Numbered from the stretch's first letter, positions 39,855 through 53,115 are shown. The stretch: 64,000 nt of DNA from Streptomyces minutiscleroticus (GCF_014650875.1 NZ_BMVU01000004.1:124001-188000); one strand, 5' to 3'. A program made the numbers and translations. The notes: generated from the sequence alone by a model not told the origin.

Positions 39855-41801
39855 TCAGACCGCCCTCATCAGCAGGGTCGCGGCGACGAGGACCGCCGCG
39901 CCGCCGAACATCGAGACCGCGTACGAGCGCGCGTAGCCGTTCTGCAGCTTGCGGAGCCGGCCGGAGAGGCCGCCGACCGAGGCGGCCGTGCCGTTGACGA
40001 CCCCGTCGACCAGGGTGTGGTCGACGTAGACCAGCGAGCGGGTCAGGTGCTCGCCGCCGCGCACCAGCACGACGTGGTTGAAGTCGTCCTGGAGCAGGTC
40101 GCGCCGGGCGGCCCGGGTGAGCAGCGAGCCGCGCGGGGCGACGGCCGGGACCGGGCGGCGCCCGTACTGCGCCCAGGCGATCGCGACACCGACGATCAGC
40201 ACGACGACCGTGGAGAGCGTGACCGTCAGGGCGCTGACCGGCGGGTGCCCGTGGGCGTGCCCGGTGACCGGCTCCAGCCAGTGCAGGAAGCGGTCGCCGA
40301 TGCCGAAGAACGCGCCCGCGAAGACCGAGCCGAAGGCCAGCACGATCATGGGGATCGTCATGGACGAGGGCGACTCGTGCGGGTGCGGCGGGGTGTACTC
40401 GCCCCTGGTCTCGGCGGCGGGCTCCACGTCGGACTCGGCCGGGGACGGCGTCGGCGCGTCGCGCCAGCGCTCCTCGCCGAAGAAGGTCATCAGCATCACG
40501 CGGGTCATGTAGTACGCCGTGATGGCCGCGCCCAGCAGGGCCGCGCCGCCGAGGATCCAGCCCTCGGCGCCGCCCTTGGCGAACGCCGCCTCGATGATCT
40601 TGTCCTTGGAGAAGAAGCCGGACAGGCCGGGGAAGCCGATGATGGCCAGGTAGCCGAGGCCGAAGGTGACGAACGTGACCGGCATGTACTTCCGCAGACC
40701 GCCGTAGCGGCGCATGTCGACCTCGTCGTTCATGCCGTGCATGACCGAGCCGGCTCCGAGGAACAGGCCGGCCTTGAAGAAGCCGTGCGTCACCAGGTGC
40801 ATGATCGCGAAGACGTAGCCGATCGGGCCGAGGCCCGCGGCCAGCACCATGTAGCCGATCTGCGACATGGTCGACCCGGCGAGCGCCTTCTTGATGTCGT
40901 CCTTGGCGCAACCGACGACCGCACCGAACAGCAGCGTGACGGCGCCGACGACGGTGACGACCAGCTGCGCGTCGGGCGCCGCGTTGAAGATCGCGCCGGA
41001 GCGGACGATGAGGTACACGCCCGCGGTCACCATGGTCGCGGCGTGGATCAGGGCCGAGACCGGGGTCGGGCCCTCCATGGCGTCGCCCAGCCAGGACTGG
41101 AGCGGCACCTGGGCGGACTTGCCGCAGGCGGCGAGCAGCAGCATCAGCGCGATCGCGGTGAGCTTCCCCTCGCCCGTGTCCCCGGCCGCCGCCAGGACCG
41201 GCCCGAAGGCGAAGGTCCCGAAGGTGGTGAACATCAGCATGATGGCGATGGACAGGCCCACGTCGCCGACGCGGTTGACCAGGAAGGCCTTCTTCGCGGC
41301 GGTGGCCGCGCTGGGCTTGTGCTGCCAGAAGCCGATCAGCAGGTACGAGGCGAGGCCGACGCCCTCCCAGCCGACGTACAGCAGCAGGTAGTTGTCGGCG
41401 AGGACGAGCAGCAGCATCGCCGCGAGGAACAGGTTCAGGTAGCCGAAGAAGCGGCGCCGGCGCTCGTCGTGCTCCATGTACCCGATCGAGTACACGTGGA
41501 TGAGCGTGCCGACCCCGGAGATCAGCAGCACGAACGTCATCGACAGCTGGTCGAGGTGGAAGGCGACGTCCGCCCGGAAGCCCTCGACCGGGATCCAGCT
41601 GTACAGGTGCCGGGTGAGCGTGCGCTCCTCGGCGGACCGGCCGAGCATGTCGGTGAAGAGCACCACGCCGACGGCGAAGGAGGCCGCGGCGAGTACCGTG
41701 CCGATCCAGTGGCCGACGGCGTCGAGCCGCCGGCCGCCGCACAGCAGGACCGCCGCTCCGAGCAGGGGCGCCGCGATCAGCAGCGCAATCAGGTTCTCCA
41801 C
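39855..41801 (-). CDS. nuoL: NADH-quinone oxidoreductase subunit L
   Basis: 648 residues. [22 protein letters not shown] and [35 protein letters not shown] carry the channel Glu and Lys; [13 protein letters not shown] is conserved. C-terminal lateral helix region present. Begins 13 nt after the nuoK stop. Confidence 0.96.
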   Translation of the reverse strand: MENLIALLIAAPLLGAAVLLCGGRRLDAVGHWIGTVLAAASFAVGVVLFTDMLGRSAEERTLTRHLYSWIPVEGFRADVAFHLDQLSMTFVLLISGVGTLIHVYSIGYMEHDERRRRFFGYLNLFLAAMLLLVLADNYLLLYVGWEGVGLASYLLIGFWQHKPSAATAAKKAFLVNRVGDVGLSIAIMLMFTTFGTFAFGPVLAAAGDTGEGKLTAIALMLLLAACGKSAQVPLQSWLGDAMEGPTPVSALIHAATMVTAGVYLIVRSGAIFNAAPDAQLVVTVVGAVTLLFGAVVGCAKDDIKKALAGSTMSQIGYMVLAAGLGPIGYVFAIMHLVTHGFFKAGLFLGAGSVMHGMNDEVDMRRYGGLRKYMPVTFVTFGLGYLAIIGFPGLSGFFSKDKIIEAAFAKGGAEGWILGGAALLGAAITAYYMTRVMLMTFFGEERWRDAPTPSPAESDVEPAAETRGEYTPPHPHESPSSMTIPMIVLAFGSVFAGAFFGIGDRFLHWLEPVTGHAHGHPPVSALTVTLSTVVVLIVGVAIAWAQYGRRPVPAVAPRGSLLTRAARRDLLQDDFNHVVLVRGGEHLTRSLVYVDHTLVDGVVNGTAASVGGLSGRLRKLQNGYARSYAVSMFGGAAVLVAATLLMRAV

Positions 41802-41814
41802 GATTCAGCGCCCC

Positions 41815-42114
41815 TCAGAGCTTCATCAGGCCGGCGTCGTCGACCGAGGCCGAGTGGCGGGTACGGAACAGCGACACGATGATCGCGAGCCCGACCACGA
41901 CCTCCGCGGCGGCGACGACCATCGTGAAGAAGGCGATGATCTGGCCGTCGAGGTTGCCGTGCAGTCGGGAGAAGGCGACGAGCGCGAGGTTGCAGGCGTT
42001 GAGCATCAGCTCGACGCACATGAAGACCACGATCGCGTTCCGCCTGATCAGTACGCCGGTGGCGCCGATGGTGAACAGCAGGGCGGCGAGGTAGAGGTAG
42101 TTGACGGGATTCAC
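41815..42114 (-). CDS. nuoK: NADH-quinone oxidoreductase subunit K
   Basis: 99 residues, the standard size. [27 protein letters not shown] and [17 protein letters not shown] carry the two membrane glutamates used in proton transfer. GTG start overlapping the nuoJ stop as GTGA; longer in-frame extensions lie in nuoJ and are rejected. Confidence 0.95.
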   Translation of the reverse strand: MNPVNYLYLAALLFTIGATGVLIRRNAIVVFMCVELMLNACNLALVAFSRLHGNLDGQIIAFFTMVVAAAEVVVGLAIIVSLFRTRHSASVDDAGLMKL

Positions 42115-42947
42115 TTCGACGCCTCCTCGGCTCGCTCGGCGGGCCGGACCGCGCCGCGCCGCTCCAGGCGGTCGGCCGCCCGCTGCTCCAGGGCCCGCAG
42201 GTCGTTGATCGCGTCCTGCGACACGTCGCGGATCTGGCCGCGCTCGCGCAGCGTCTTGTTCACGGTCAGCTCGGACGGGGTGCCGTCCGGGAGGAGACCG
42301 GCGATGTCCACCGCGTTGTGCCGGGCGTAGACGCCCGGGGCGGGCAGCGGAGGCACCTGCCTGCCCTCGCGCACGCGCTGCTCGGCCAGCTCGCGCTGGG
42401 TCTTCGCGCGCTCGGTGCGCTCGCGGTGCGTGAGCACCATCGCGCCGACGGCGGCCGTGATCAGCAGGGCGCCGGTGAGCTCGAAGGCGAAGACGTACTT
42501 GGTGAAGATCAGCGCCGCCAGGCCCTCGACGTTGCCCCCGGCGTTGGCCTCGCCCAGGCCGTTGAACTCCGTCAGCGAGGCGTTGCCGATGCCCGCGATC
42601 AGCAGGATGCCGAAGCCGAGCCCGCACAGCAGGGCGAGCCAGCGCTGGCCCCTGATGGTCTCCTTCAGCGAGTCGGCCGCGGTGACGCCGACGAGCATGA
42701 CCACGAAGAGGAACAGCATCATGATCGCGCCGGTGTAGACGACGATCTGCACGATGCCCAGGAAGTAGGCGCCGTTGGCGAGGTAGAACACCGCCAGGAC
42801 GATCATGGTGCCGGCCAGGCAGAGCGCACTGTGCACGGCCTTCTTCATGAAGACGGTGCACAGGGCGCCGATCACCGCGACGGTGCCGAGGACCCAGAAC
42901 TGGAAGGCCTCGCCGGTGGAGGTGGCGTAGGCCGCGATGTGCGTCAT
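42111..42947 (-). CDS. nuoJ: NADH-quinone oxidoreductase subunit J
   Basis: 278 residues with five helices; [24 protein letters not shown] and [23 protein letters not shown] are family hallmarks. The C-terminal ~90 residues are charged and probably cytoplasmic, longer than E. coli NuoJ. The ATG overlaps the nuoI stop (ATGA). Confidence 0.95.
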   Translation of the reverse strand: MTHIAAYATSTGEAFQFWVLGTVAVIGALCTVFMKKAVHSALCLAGTMIVLAVFYLANGAYFLGIVQIVVYTGAIMMLFLFVVMLVGVTAADSLKETIRGQRWLALLCGLGFGILLIAGIGNASLTEFNGLGEANAGGNVEGLAALIFTKYVFAFELTGALLITAAVGAMVLTHRERTERAKTQRELAEQRVREGRQVPPLPAPGVYARHNAVDIAGLLPDGTPSELTVNKTLRERGQIRDVSQDAINDLRALEQRAADRLERRGAVRPAERAEEASK

Positions 42948-43600
42948 CGGCCGACCACCTTCTCCGAGGCGGGCTCCCCCGGACCGAAGTCGGAGGCGGC
43001 CTCCTGCGGCACCTCGCCCTTGGAGAGGGCGACCTGCCGGGTGGTGCCCGGCGCGGCCTCCGTCACCAGCCCGCGGTAGTAGTCCTGCTCGTCCGTGCCG
43101 GGGTGGATGGCGTGGGGGGTGTCGACCATGCCCTCCTCCAGACCGGCGAGCAGCTGCTCCTTGGTGTAGATGAGGTTCGCGCGGCTGGAGTCGGCCAGCT
43201 CGAACTCGTTCGTCATCGTCAGCGCGCGCGTGGGGCACGCCTCGATGCACAGCCCGCACAGGATGCAGCGGGCGTAGTTGATCTGGTAGACGCGGCCGTA
43301 GCGCTCGCCGGGCGAGTAGCGCTCCTCGTCGGTGTTGTCCGCGCCCTCCACGTAGATGGCGTCGGCGGGACACGCCCAGGCGCACAGCTCGCAGCCGACG
43401 CACTTCTCCAGGCCGTCCGGATGGCGGTTGAGCTGGTGCCGGCCGTGGAACCGCGGGGCGGTCGTCTTCGGCTGCTCCGGATACTGCTCGGTGAGCCGCT
43501 TCTTGAACATGGCCTTGAAGGTCACGCCGAAGCCGGCCACGGGGTTGAGGAAACCGGTGCCGGTCTCCTTGTGCTGCTCGTCGTGCTGCTCGTCAGCCAT
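42944..43600 (-). CDS. nuoI: NADH-quinone oxidoreductase subunit I (2x 4Fe-4S)
   Basis: 218 residues with [12 protein letters not shown] and [12 protein letters not shown], both complete 4Fe-4S motifs, and [20 protein letters not shown] before them. Passes electrons from NuoG to NuoB. The start overlaps the nuoH stop by 8 nt. Acidic C-terminal tail. Confidence 0.95.
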   Translation of the reverse strand: MADEQHDEQHKETGTGFLNPVAGFGVTFKAMFKKRLTEQYPEQPKTTAPRFHGRHQLNRHPDGLEKCVGCELCAWACPADAIYVEGADNTDEERYSPGERYGRVYQINYARCILCGLCIEACPTRALTMTNEFELADSSRANLIYTKEQLLAGLEEGMVDTPHAIHPGTDEQDYYRGLVTEAAPGTTRQVALSKGEVPQEAASDFGPGEPASEKVVGR

Positions 43601-44990
43601 CGGACGCCTCCTTTCCGTCGTGCGATCCGCCCACGGGCCCGTCACTGTGAGTATCGCCCCCGCCACTGACAATGAGCTCCCGCTCCCGCTCCCGTCGCGG
43701 CCTGCGCCGCGGTACCGGCGGCAGCTCCTGCCCCGGCAGCGGCGGTACGGGGAACCCGCCCGCCATCGGGTCGAAGGCGGCCGGTCCGCCGGACGCCTCC
43801 TGCGCGTCCTTCCGGTCGCGGAAGAGGTCGGCCACGAAGGAGAGCAGCAGCAGGACCAGGACACCGCCGCCCACGTAGAGGGCGATGTCGGTGAAGTCGT
43901 AGTTCTCGTTGCGCAGGGTCCGGACGGTCGCCACGAGCATCAGCCACACCACGGAGACCGGGATCAGGACCTTCCAGCCGAGCTTCATCAGCTGGTCGTA
44001 GCGCACGCGCGGCAGCGTGCCGCGCAGCCAGATGAAGAAGAACAGCAGCAGCTGCACCTTCACCGTGAACCAGAGCATCGGCCACCAGCCGTGGTTGGCG
44101 CCCTCCCAGAAGGTGCTGACGGGCCACGGGGCCCGCCAGCCGCCCAGGAAGAGCGTCACCGACACCGCCGAGACCGTCACCATGTTCACGTACTCGGCGA
44201 GCATGAACATCGCGAACTTGATGGACGAGTACTCGGTGTTGAAGCCGCCGACCAGGTCGCCCTCGGACTCCGGCATGTCGAAGGGGGCGCGGTTGGTCTC
44301 GCCGACCATCGTCACGATGTAGATCAGGAACGACACCGGCAGCAGCAGCACGTACCAGCGGTCCTGCTGCTGGGCGACGATCTCCGAGGTCGACATCGAG
44401 CCCGAGTACAGGAACACCGAGGCGAACGCGGCGCCCATGGCGATCTCGTACGAGATCATCTGGGCGCACGAGCGCAGGCCGCCGAGCAGCGGGTAGGTGG
44501 AGCCGGAGGACCAGCCCGCGAGCACGATGCCGTAGATGCCGACCGAGGCGACCGCGAGGATGTAGAGCATCGCGATCGGCAGGTCGGTGAGCTGCATCGC
44601 GGTGCGCGTGCCGAAGATCGAGACCTCGTTGCCGGCCGGCCCGAAGGGGATCACGGCGATCGCCATGAAGGCGGGGATCGCGGCGACGATCGGCGCGAGG
44701 ACGTAGACCACCTTGTCCGCGCGCCTGACGACGAGGTCCTCCTTGAGCATCAGCTTCACACCGTCGGCGAGCGACTGGAGCATGCCCCAGGGGCCGTGCC
44801 GGTTGGGGCCGATGCGCAGCTGCATCCAGGCGACGACCTTGCGCTCCCAGACGATGGAGAACAGCACGGTCACCATCAGGAAGGCGAAGCAGAACACCGC
44901 CTTGACCACGACCAGCCACCAGGGGTCGCGGCCGAACATGGAGAGGTCCTCCGCAGCCAGGTACGGGGACGCGGCGAGGTACGGGGTCAT
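43593..44990 (-). CDS. nuoH: NADH-quinone oxidoreductase subunit H
   Basis: 465 residues. Quinone-tunnel motifs are canonical: [37 protein letters not shown] and [26 protein letters not shown] ~70-residue Pro/Gly-rich tail extends past the usual end. ATG overlaps the nuoG stop (ATGA). Confidence 0.96.
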   Translation of the reverse strand: MTPYLAASPYLAAEDLSMFGRDPWWLVVVKAVFCFAFLMVTVLFSIVWERKVVAWMQLRIGPNRHGPWGMLQSLADGVKLMLKEDLVVRRADKVVYVLAPIVAAIPAFMAIAVIPFGPAGNEVSIFGTRTAMQLTDLPIAMLYILAVASVGIYGIVLAGWSSGSTYPLLGGLRSCAQMISYEIAMGAAFASVFLYSGSMSTSEIVAQQQDRWYVLLLPVSFLIYIVTMVGETNRAPFDMPESEGDLVGGFNTEYSSIKFAMFMLAEYVNMVTVSAVSVTLFLGGWRAPWPVSTFWEGANHGWWPMLWFTVKVQLLLFFFIWLRGTLPRVRYDQLMKLGWKVLIPVSVVWLMLVATVRTLRNENYDFTDIALYVGGGVLVLLLLSFVADLFRDRKDAQEASGGPAAFDPMAGGFPVPPLPGQELPPVPRRRPRRERERELIVSGGGDTHSDGPVGGSHDGKEASDG

Positions 44991-47500
44991 GCCTCCACCT
45001 CCTCGGGAGCCTCGGGGGCCCGGCCGGCGGGGGCCGCCGGGCCGATGCGGACGAGCGCGCCGGGCAGCGCGCCGGTGCCGGAGGCGACGCCCGTGCCCGC
45101 GGAGTTCAGCGGGAGCCACACCACGCGGTCGGGCATCTCCGTGATCTGCAGCGGGAGCACGACCGCTCCGGCGGGGCCGGTGACGGCCAGCGGCTCGCCG
45201 TCCGCGACGCCCGCCTCGGCGGCCGTGGCGGGCGACACGCGCGCGCGGGCGGCGTGCCGCGTCCCGGCGAGCGCCTCGTCGCCGTCCTGCAGGCGCCCCT
45301 GGTCGAGCAGCAGCCGGTGGCCGGCCAGGACCGCCTCCCCGGCGGCGGGCCGCGGCGGCTGGACCGCGCTCTCCAGCGGTTCCGTCGCCCGGGGACCGTC
45401 CCAGGTGCCGAGCCGGTCCAGCTCCGCGCGGACGGTGCGCAGGTCGGGCAGGCCCAGGTGCACGTCCATGGCGTCGGCGAGCATCTGCAGCACCCGGGCG
45501 TCGGTGGGCGCCAGGCGGCGGGTCATCTGGTCGGGCTTGAGGGCGGCCTCGAAGAGGCGGACCCGGCCCTCCCAGTTGAGGAAGGTGCCCGCCTTCTCGG
45601 CGACCGCGGCCACCGGCAGCACCACGTCGGCGCGTTCGGTGACCTCGCTCGGGCGCAGCTCCAGGGAGACCACGAAGCCCACCTCGTCGAGCGCCACGCG
45701 CGCGCGGGCCGGGTCGGGCAGGTCGGCGACCTCGACGCCCGCCACCACCAGGGCGCCCAGTTCGCCCGTGGCGGCGGCCTCGACGATCCGGCCGGTGTCG
45801 CGCCCGAAGCGGTGCGGCAGCGCGGCCACGTTCCAGACGGCGGCGACCTCGTCCCGCGCGCGCGGGTCGGTGGCCGGGCGCCCGCCCGGCAGCAGCGACG
45901 GCAGGGCGCCCGCCTCGACCGCGCCGCGCTCCCCGGCCCGGCGCGGGATCCACGCCAGGCGGGCGCCGGTCGCGGAGGCGGCCCGTACGGCGGCGGTGAG
46001 CCCGCCGGCGACACCGGCCAGCCGCTCGCCGACGACGATCACGGCGCCCTCGCCGCGCAGCGCCTCGGCGGCCCGCGCCCCGTCGCCCTCCAGGCCGACG
46101 CCGCTCGCGAGCGCGTCCAGCCACTCGGTCTCGGTGCCGGGCGCCGCGGGGAGCAGCGTGCCGCCCGCCTTCTCCAGGCCCCGGGTGGCGTACGTGGCCA
46201 GGGCGAAGGTCTGCTGCCCGTGCCCGCGCCAGGCCTTGCGCAGCCGCAGGAAGACGCCGGGCGCCTCCTCCTCCGCCTCGAACCCGACGAGCAGGACGGC
46301 GGGCGCCTTCTCCAGGAGGGCGTACGTCACGCCCGTGCTGTCGAGGTCCCTTCCGCGTCCGGCGACCCGGGCGGCGAGGAACTCGGCCTCCTCCTCGCTG
46401 TGCACGCGCGCGCGGAAGTCGATGTCGTTCGTGCCGAGCGCCACGCGCGCGAACTTGCTGTACGCGTAGGCGTCCTCGACGGTCAGCCGGCCGCCGGTCA
46501 GGACGCCCGCCCGGCCGCGGGCCGCCAGCAGCCCCCGGGCCGCCGCCTCCAGGGCCTCCGGCCAGGAGGCGGGTTCGAGGACGCCCTGCCCGTTGCGCAC
46601 GAGGGGGGTCGTCAGCCGGTCCGGGCGCTGCGCGTACCGGAAGGCGAACCGGCCCTTGTCGCAGATCCACTCCTCGTTGACCTCGGGGTCGTCGGCGGCG
46701 AGCCGCCGCATGACCTTGCCGCGCCGGTGGTCGGTGCGGGTCGCGCAGCCGCCCGAGCAGTGCTCGCACACGCTCGGCGAGGAGACCAGGTCGAAGGGGC
46801 GCGAGCGGAAGCGGTACGCCGCCGAGGTGAGCGCGCCGACCGGGCAGATCTGGATGGTGTTCCCGGAGAAGTACGACTCGAAGGGGTCGCCCTCGCCGGT
46901 GCCGACCTGCTGCAGGGCGCCCCGCTCGACCAGCTCGATCATCGGGTCGCCCGCGATCTGGTTGGAGAAGCGGGTGCAGCGGGCGCACAGCACGCAGCGC
47001 TCGCGGTCGAGCAGCACCTGCGTGGAGATCGGCACCGGCTTCTCGTAGGTCCGCTTCCTCCCCTCGAAGCGGGACTCGGCGTTGCCGTGCGACATCGCCT
47101 GGTTCTGCAGCGGGCACTCGCCGCCCTTGTCGCAGACGGGGCAGTCCAGCGGGTGGTTGATGAGCAGCAGCTCCATCACCCCGTGCTGGGCCTTCTCCGC
47201 GACGGGCGAGGTGAGGTGCGTCTTGACGACCATCCCGTCCGTGCACGTGATCGTGCAGGACGCCATGGGCTTGCGCTGGCCCTCGACCTCCACGATGCAC
47301 TGCCGGCAGGCGCCCGCCGGGGCGAGCAGCGGATGGTCGCAGAACCGGGGGATCTCGATGCCGAGCTGCTCGGCGGCCCGGATCACCAGGGTGCCCTTGG
47401 GCACGCTGATCCCGATGCCGTCGATGGTCAGCGAGACGAGGTCCTCCGGCGGGACCGCCGCCTCGCCGCCCCCGGAGGGAGCGCTCGTGGTCACCGTCAT
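44987..47500 (-). CDS. nuoG: NADH-quinone oxidoreductase subunit G
   Basis: 837 residues; the iron-sulfur-rich peripheral subunit. N-terminal 2Fe-2S domain ([23 protein letters not shown]), His/Cys cluster [17 protein letters not shown], 4Fe-4[17 protein letters not shown], and [13 protein letters not shown] with a downstream C in [10 protein letters not shown], probably an N7-like cluster. The rest is a molybdopterin-oxidoreductase-type fold without cofactor. ATG overlaps the nuoF stop. Confidence 0.95.
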   Translation of the reverse strand: MTVTTSAPSGGGEAAVPPEDLVSLTIDGIGISVPKGTLVIRAAEQLGIEIPRFCDHPLLAPAGACRQCIVEVEGQRKPMASCTITCTDGMVVKTHLTSPVAEKAQHGVMELLLINHPLDCPVCDKGGECPLQNQAMSHGNAESRFEGRKRTYEKPVPISTQVLLDRERCVLCARCTRFSNQIAGDPMIELVERGALQQVGTGEGDPFESYFSGNTIQICPVGALTSAAYRFRSRPFDLVSSPSVCEHCSGGCATRTDHRRGKVMRRLAADDPEVNEEWICDKGRFAFRYAQRPDRLTTPLVRNGQGVLEPASWPEALEAAARGLLAARGRAGVLTGGRLTVEDAYAYSKFARVALGTNDIDFRARVHSEEEAEFLAARVAGRGRDLDSTGVTYALLEKAPAVLLVGFEAEEEAPGVFLRLRKAWRGHGQQTFALATYATRGLEKAGGTLLPAAPGTETEWLDALASGVGLEGDGARAAEALRGEGAVIVVGERLAGVAGGLTAAVRAASATGARLAWIPRRAGERGAVEAGALPSLLPGGRPATDPRARDEVAAVWNVAALPHRFGRDTGRIVEAAATGELGALVVAGVEVADLPDPARARVALDEVGFVVSLELRPSEVTERADVVLPVAAVAEKAGTFLNWEGRVRLFEAALKPDQMTRRLAPTDARVLQMLADAMDVHLGLPDLRTVRAELDRLGTWDGPRATEPLESAVQPPRPAAGEAVLAGHRLLLDQGRLQDGDEALAGTRHAARARVSPATAAEAGVADGEPLAVTGPAGAVVLPLQITEMPDRVVWLPLNSAGTGVASGTGALPGALVRIGPAAPAGRAPEAPEEVEA

Positions 47501-48876
47501 GCGTTCACCTCCGTGTGCCGGTCCGCCCAGGCGGTCGACCTGGCCGGGTCGAACGGGCAGCCGCCGCCCGTGATGTGCTGCTCGTACTCCTCGCGGAAGT
47601 ACTTGAGCGAGGAGAAGATCGGCGAGGCGGCGCCGTCGCCGAGGGCGCAGAACGACTTGCCGTTGATGTTGTCGGCGATGTCGTTCAGCTTGTCGAGGTC
47701 GCTCATGGCGCCCTTGCCGGCCTCGATGTCGCGCAGCAGCTGCACCAGCCAGTACGTGCCCTCGCGGCAGGGCGTGCACTTGCCGCAGGACTCGTGGGCG
47801 TAGAACTCCGTCCAGCGCGTGACGGCGCGCACCACGCAGGTGGTCTCGTCGAAGCACTGCAGGGCCTTGGTGCCGAGCATGGAGCCGGCGGCGCCGACGC
47901 CCTCGTAGTCGAGCGGCACGTCGAGGTGCTCCTCGGTGAACATCGGCGTCGAGGACCCGCCCGGCGTCCAGAACTTCAGCCGGTGGCCGGGCCGGATCCC
48001 GCCGCTCATGTCGAGCAGCTGGCGCAGCGTGATGCCGAGCGGCGCCTCGTACTGGCCCGGGTTGGCGACGTGGCCGCTCAGCGAGTACAGCGTGAAGCCC
48101 GGGGACTTCTCGCTGCCCATCGAACGGAACCACTCCTTGCCCCGGTTGAGGATGGCGGGAACCGACGCGATCGACTCGACGTTGTTCACGACGGTGGGGC
48201 ACGCGTACAGACCCGCGACGGCCGGGAAGGGGGGACGGAGTCGCGGCTGGCCGCGGCGGCCCTCGAGCGAGTCGAGCAGCGCGGTCTCCTCACCGCAGAT
48301 GTACGCGCCCGCGCCCGCGTGCACGGTGACGTCGAGGTCGATCCCGCTGCCCAGGATGTCCTTGCCGAGGAAGCCCGCCTCGTAGGCCTCCCGCACGGCC
48401 TCGTGCAGTCTGCGCAGCACGGGGACGACCTCACCGCGCAGATAGACGAACGCGTGCTGCGAACGGATCGCGTAACAGGCGATCACGATGCCCTCGATGA
48501 GGCTGTGCGGGTTCGCGAAGAGGAGCGGGATGTCCTTGCAGGTCCCCGGCTCCGACTCGTCGGCGTTGACGACGAGATAGTGGGGCTTGCCGTCCCCCTG
48601 GGGGATGAACTGCCACTTCATGCCCGTCGGGAAGCCGGCGCCGCCGCGGCCGCGCAGTCCGGCGTCCTTGACGTAGGCGATGACGTCGTCGGGCGACATG
48701 GCGAGGGCCTTGCGCAGCCCCTCGTAGCCGTCGTGGCGGCGGTAGACGTCCAGCGTCCAGGACCCCTCCTGGTCCCAGAAGGACGACAGCACCGGCGCGA
48801 GCAGCTTCTCCGGGCTCGCCCCTCCTCCGTCCTCGCCGGGCCGGGAGGCGCCTCCGTACTCGGTGGACACGCTCAT
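47497..48876 (-). CDS. nuoF: NADH-quinone oxidoreductase subunit F (FMN, NADH site)
   Basis: 459 residues. NADH/FMN-binding [48 protein letters not shown], and the 4Fe-4S site [12 protein letters not shown] with the later CALGDGA. It is the NADH-oxidising subunit that is absent from the nuo2 locus. ATG shares one base with the nuoE stop. Confidence 0.96.
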   Translation of the reverse strand: MSVSTEYGGASRPGEDGGGASPEKLLAPVLSSFWDQEGSWTLDVYRRHDGYEGLRKALAMSPDDVIAYVKDAGLRGRGGAGFPTGMKWQFIPQGDGKPHYLVVNADESEPGTCKDIPLLFANPHSLIEGIVIACYAIRSQHAFVYLRGEVVPVLRRLHEAVREAYEAGFLGKDILGSGIDLDVTVHAGAGAYICGEETALLDSLEGRRGQPRLRPPFPAVAGLYACPTVVNNVESIASVPAILNRGKEWFRSMGSEKSPGFTLYSLSGHVANPGQYEAPLGITLRQLLDMSGGIRPGHRLKFWTPGGSSTPMFTEEHLDVPLDYEGVGAAGSMLGTKALQCFDETTCVVRAVTRWTEFYAHESCGKCTPCREGTYWLVQLLRDIEAGKGAMSDLDKLNDIADNINGKSFCALGDGAASPIFSSLKYFREEYEQHITGGGCPFDPARSTAWADRHTEVNA

Positions 48877-49748
48877 CACTCCCCCTCCTCGGCGGTCGGC
48901 TTCGCGGGGTGCGCGGGGTCTGAGGCCGCCGTGTCCTGCGGTGCGTCGTGCGAGCTGAGGTGCTCGGTCGGCGACGGGTCGTGCGGGGCGCCGCGCGGCG
49001 GCTCGCCGGTGGCCGCCGCGTCGCGCGGGTGGACCACGCGGGGGGCGGGCGTCTCCCCCTTGGCCAGCCGCAGGCCGATCAGCGAGGCCGGGCCCGCGCT
49101 GCCGCTCGCCTCGACGGCCCCGGGCCGCTCGTCGGGGAAGCCGGCCAGGATGCGGGCGGTCTCCTTGAAGGTGCACAGGGGGGCGCCGCGCGTGGGCTCG
49201 ACGGGGGCGCCCGCGCGCAGGTCGTCGACCAGCCGCTTCGCGCTCTCGACGGTCTGGTTGTCGAAGAACTCCCAGTTGACCATCACGACGGGCGCGTAGT
49301 CGCAGGCCGCGTTGCACTCGATGTGCTCCAGGGTGACCTTGCCGTCGTCGGTGGTCCCGCCGTTGCCGACGCCGAGGTGCTCCTGGAGCGCGGAGAAGAT
49401 CGCGTCGCCGCCCATCACCGCGCACAGCGTGTTGGTGCAGACGCCGACCTGGTAGTCGCCGCTGGGACCGCGCCGGTACATGGTGTAGAAGGTGGCGACC
49501 GCGGTCACCTCGGCCGTGGTCAGGCCGAGCACGTCGGCGCAGAACCGCATGCCGGTGCGCGTGACGTGGCCCTCCTCCGACTGCACCAGGTGCAGCATCG
49601 GCAGCAGCGCGGAGCGGGAGTCGGGATAGCGGGCGATGATCTCGCGCGCGTCCCGTTCGAGCCGGGCGCGGACGTCGTCCGGGTAGCCGGGCGCGGGCAG
49701 TTGCGGCATGCCCAGGCTGACGCCCTGCTCCGAGGAACTGGTGGTCAC
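48876..49748 (-). CDS. nuoE: NADH-quinone oxidoreductase subunit E (2Fe-2S)
   Basis: 290 residues. Thioredoxin-like domain with 2Fe-2S cysteines in [12 protein letters not shown] and [13 protein letters not shown]. It is longer than typical NuoE (~165-240) because of a ~70-residue C-terminal His/Pro/Asp-rich tail. GTG start overlaps nuoD (GTGA). Confidence 0.94.
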   Translation of the reverse strand: MTTSSSEQGVSLGMPQLPAPGYPDDVRARLERDAREIIARYPDSRSALLPMLHLVQSEEGHVTRTGMRFCADVLGLTTAEVTAVATFYTMYRRGPSGDYQVGVCTNTLCAVMGGDAIFSALQEHLGVGNGGTTDDGKVTLEHIECNAACDYAPVVMVNWEFFDNQTVESAKRLVDDLRAGAPVEPTRGAPLCTFKETARILAGFPDERPGAVEASGSAGPASLIGLRLAKGETPAPRVVHPRDAAATGEPPRGAPHDPSPTEHLSSHDAPQDTAASDPAHPAKPTAEEGE

Positions 49749-51061
49749 CGGTCGACGCCTCCCATCACGGGGTCGATGGACGCGACGGCGACGATGACGT
49801 CGGCGACCTGGCCGCCCTCGCACATCGCCGCCATGGCCTGCAGGTTGGTGAAGGACGGGTCGCGGAAGTGGACCCGGAAGGGGCGGGTGCCGCCGTCGGA
49901 CACGGCGTGCACCCCGAGTTCGCCCTTGGGCGACTCCACGGCGGTGTACGCCTGGCCCGGCGGGACCCGGAAGCCCTCGGTCACGAGCTTGAAGTGGTGG
50001 ATCAGGGCCTCCATGGAGGTGCCCATGATCTTCTTGATGTGGTCGAGCGAGTTGCCGAGTCCGTCCGGGCCGAGGGCCAGCTGGGCGGGCCAGGCGATCT
50101 TCTTGTCCTCGACCATGACCGGTCCGGGGCGCAGCCGGTCCAGGCACTGCTCGACGATCCGCAGCGACTGGCGCATCTCCTCCAGGCGGATGAGGAAGCG
50201 CCCGTACGCGTCGCAGGTGTCGGCGGTCGGGACGTCGAAGTCGTACGTCTCGTAGCCGCAGTACGGCTGGGCCTTACGCAGGTCGTGCGGGAGCCCGGCC
50301 GAGCGCAGGATCGGGCCGGTGACGCCGAGGGCCATGCAGCCGGCCAGGTCGAGGTGGCCGATGCCCTGCATGCGGCCCTTGAAGATGGGGTTCCCGGTGG
50401 CGAGCTTGTCGTACTCGCCGAGGTTCTTCTTCATCTTCTTCACGAACTCGCGGATGCGGTCCACCGCGCCGGGCGGCAGGTCCTGGGCGAGTCCGCCGGG
50501 CCGGATGTACGCGTGGTTCATCCGCAGCCCGGTGACCAGCTCGTAGATGTCGAGAATGAGTTCACGATCACGGAAGCCGTAGATCATGATGGTGGTCGCG
50601 CCCAGCTCCATGCCGCCGGTGGCGATGCACACCAGGTGGGAGGAGAGCCGGTTCAGCTCCATCAGCAGGACGCGGATGATCGACGCCCGGTCGGGTACCT
50701 GGTCCTCGATGCCGAGGAGCTTCTCGACCGCGAGGCAGTACGCCGTCTCGTTGAAGAACGACGTCAGGTAGTCCATCCGCGTCACGAAGGTGGTGCCCTG
50801 GGTCCACGTGCGGAACTCGAGGTTCTTCTCGATGCCGGTGTGCAGGTAGCCGATGCCGCAGCGGGCCTCGGTGACGGTCTCGCCCTCGATCTCCAGGATC
50901 AGACGGAGCACGCCGTGCGTGGACGGGTGCTGCGGGCCCATGTTGACGACGATGCGCTCGTCGTCGGCCCTGGCCGCGGACTGGACGACCTCGTCCCAGT
51001 CGCCTCCGGTGACCGTGTAGACGGTCCCCTCGGTGGTCTCGCGGGCGGTCGCGGACGTCAT
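49745..51061 (-). CDS. nuoD: NADH-quinone oxidoreductase subunit D
   Basis: 438 residues. Quinone-pocket subunit (49 kDa type): [49 protein letters not shown] and the C-terminal [15 protein letters not shown]. Intact; the only NuoD visible in the window, so the nuo2 products may have to share it. Preceded by a 55-nt gap after nuoC with GGGAGG before the ATG. Confidence 0.96.
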   Translation of the reverse strand: MTSATARETTEGTVYTVTGGDWDEVVQSAARADDERIVVNMGPQHPSTHGVLRLILEIEGETVTEARCGIGYLHTGIEKNLEFRTWTQGTTFVTRMDYLTSFFNETAYCLAVEKLLGIEDQVPDRASIIRVLLMELNRLSSHLVCIATGGMELGATTIMIYGFRDRELILDIYELVTGLRMNHAYIRPGGLAQDLPPGAVDRIREFVKKMKKNLGEYDKLATGNPIFKGRMQGIGHLDLAGCMALGVTGPILRSAGLPHDLRKAQPYCGYETYDFDVPTADTCDAYGRFLIRLEEMRQSLRIVEQCLDRLRPGPVMVEDKKIAWPAQLALGPDGLGNSLDHIKKIMGTSMEALIHHFKLVTEGFRVPPGQAYTAVESPKGELGVHAVSDGGTRPFRVHFRDPSFTNLQAMAAMCEGGQVADVIVAVASIDPVMGGVDR

Positions 51062-51116
51062 GACAGCCTCCCGTGGGGAGTCGTTGGGGGGCGGTGGCCG
51101 GGCGGGGGAAGGACGC

Positions 51117-51853
51117 TCATGAGTACGACCTCCGCTGATCCGGGGCCGGGATCTGGGCGCCCTTGTACTCGACGGGGATGCCGCCGAGGGGGTAGTCCTT
51201 GCGCTGCGGGTGGCCCTGCCAGTCGTCCGGCATCATGATCCGCGTCAGTGCCGGGTGGCCGTCGAAGACGATGCCGAAGAAGTCGTACGTCTCGCGCTCG
51301 TGCCAGTCGTTGGTCGGGTACACGGAGACCAGGGACGGGATGTGCGGATCGCCGTCGGGGGCACCGACCTCCAGGCGGATCAGCCGGTTGTGGGTGATCG
51401 AGCGCAGGTGGTAGACGGCGTGCAGCTCGCGGCCCTTGTCGCCCGGGTAGTGCACGCCGGAGACGCCGGTGCACAGCTCGAAGCGGAGCGCCGGGTCGTC
51501 GCGCAGGGTGCGGGCGACGCGCACCAGGTGCTCGCGCTCGATGTGGAAGGTGAGCTCGCCGCGGTCGACGACCGTCTTCTCGATGGCGTTCCCGGGGAGC
51601 AGGCCCTGCTCCTCCAGGGCGCCCTCCAGTTCGTCGGCGACCTCGTCGAACCAGCCGCCGTAGGGTCGGTTCGACGCCCCCGGGAGCCGGATGGAGCGGA
51701 CCAGGCCGCCGTAGCCGGAGGTGTCGCCGCCGTTGTTCGCGCCGAACATGCCGCGCTGGACGCGGATCTCCTCGCCCCCCTCGCCGCGCTGCCCCGGGAG
51801 GTTCGAGGCGCCGAGGTCCTTCTCGGGGTTCGTGCCGTTGCCGTGTCCGTCGC

Positions 51854-51857
<4 letters not shown>
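51117..51857 (-). CDS. nuoC: NADH-quinone oxidoreductase subunit C
   Basis: 246 residues. NuoC core [40 protein letters not shown]; a ~90-residue N-terminal extension (Gly/Asn-rich) is usual in actinobacteria. No long low-complexity tail, unlike NuoC2. GTG start overlaps the nuoB stop. Confidence 0.95.
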
Positions 51858-52408
<551 letters not shown>

Positions 52409-52440
52409 GCTCAGTGGCTCCTCTGTCCCCTATGCGGGGT

Positions 52441-52800
52441 TCAGTCCCATTCCAGGCCGCCGCGCCGCCATACGTACGCGTACGCGACGAAGACGGTGAG
52501 CACGAAGAGCAGCATCTCCACGAGCCCGAAGACCCCCAGCGCGTCGAAGGAGACGGCCCAGGGGTAGAGGAAGACGATCTCGATGTCGAAGACGATGAAG
52601 AGCATCGCCGTCAGGTAGTACTTGATGGGGAAGCGCCCGCCGCCGGCCGGCGTGGGGGTCGGCTCGATACCGCACTCGTAGGCCTCGAGCTTCGCCCGGT
52701 TGTAGCGCTTCGGACCGACAAGCGTGGCCATCACCACGGAGAAGATCGCGAAGCCTGCCCCGAGGGCTCCCAGTACGAGGATGGGCGCGTACGCGTTCAC
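52441..52800 (-). CDS. nuoA: NADH-quinone oxidoreductase subunit A (first gene of nuoA-N)
   Basis: 119-residue, three-helix membrane subunit; [11 protein letters not shown] and [25 protein letters not shown] are typical. GTG start preceded by GAGGAG. Transcription of the whole operon should start upstream, beyond the palindrome at 52908-52923. Confidence 0.95.
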   Translation of the reverse strand: MNAYAPILVLGALGAGFAIFSVVMATLVGPKRYNRAKLEAYECGIEPTPTPAGGGRFPIKYYLTAMLFIVFDIEIVFLYPWAVSFDALGVFGLVEMLLFVLTVFVAYAYVWRRGGLEWD

Positions 52801-52907
52801 CGCTCCTCGCTCCCTTCAGTCGGCACTGACTGCTGGCGGTTGCAGTGGACTCGCGCCCGTCCCACGAGGCGCACGCGCTCCGCGCGGCTCGCCGAAGATC
52901 GCGCACA

Positions 52908-52923
52908 TGTGAAGCAGGTCACA
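52908..52923. promoter_or_regulatory. Rex-type (or Crp-type) operator upstream of nuoA
   Basis: TGTGAAGCAGGTCACA. It matches the Streptomyces Rex operator pattern TGTGAAnnnnTTCACA with one arm mismatch. It also fits the GTGn6GnCAC pattern described for S. coelicolor Crp. Located ~10-25 nt downstream of the likely nuoA transcription start, well placed for repression. Rex is known to control nuo in S. coelicolor. Confidence 0.65.
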
Positions 52924-52939
52924 AGCCCAACTGCCCCGC

Positions 52940-52945
52940 ATCTTA
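52940..52945 (-). promoter_or_regulatory. nuoA: Probable -10 of nuoA
   Basis: TAAGAT on the minus strand, ~140 nt before the nuoA start. The -35 is weak (around GTCGCA/GCAGAT), as for many Streptomyces promoters. Confidence 0.45.
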
Positions 52946-53115
52946 TGCCTGCCGGTCTGTGATCTGCGACACGGGGGTCACGAACGTCTTTGTGATCTCC
53001 ACCACCCGCAGCGCGGTCCGACGGTCATATGAGTGACGATCTTCGTACGCCTGGCGTCCAAGCGATCACTTCCGGTGACATTTTCGCTCGTCAAAGCCCT
53101 GGAGCGGAGCCGTTG

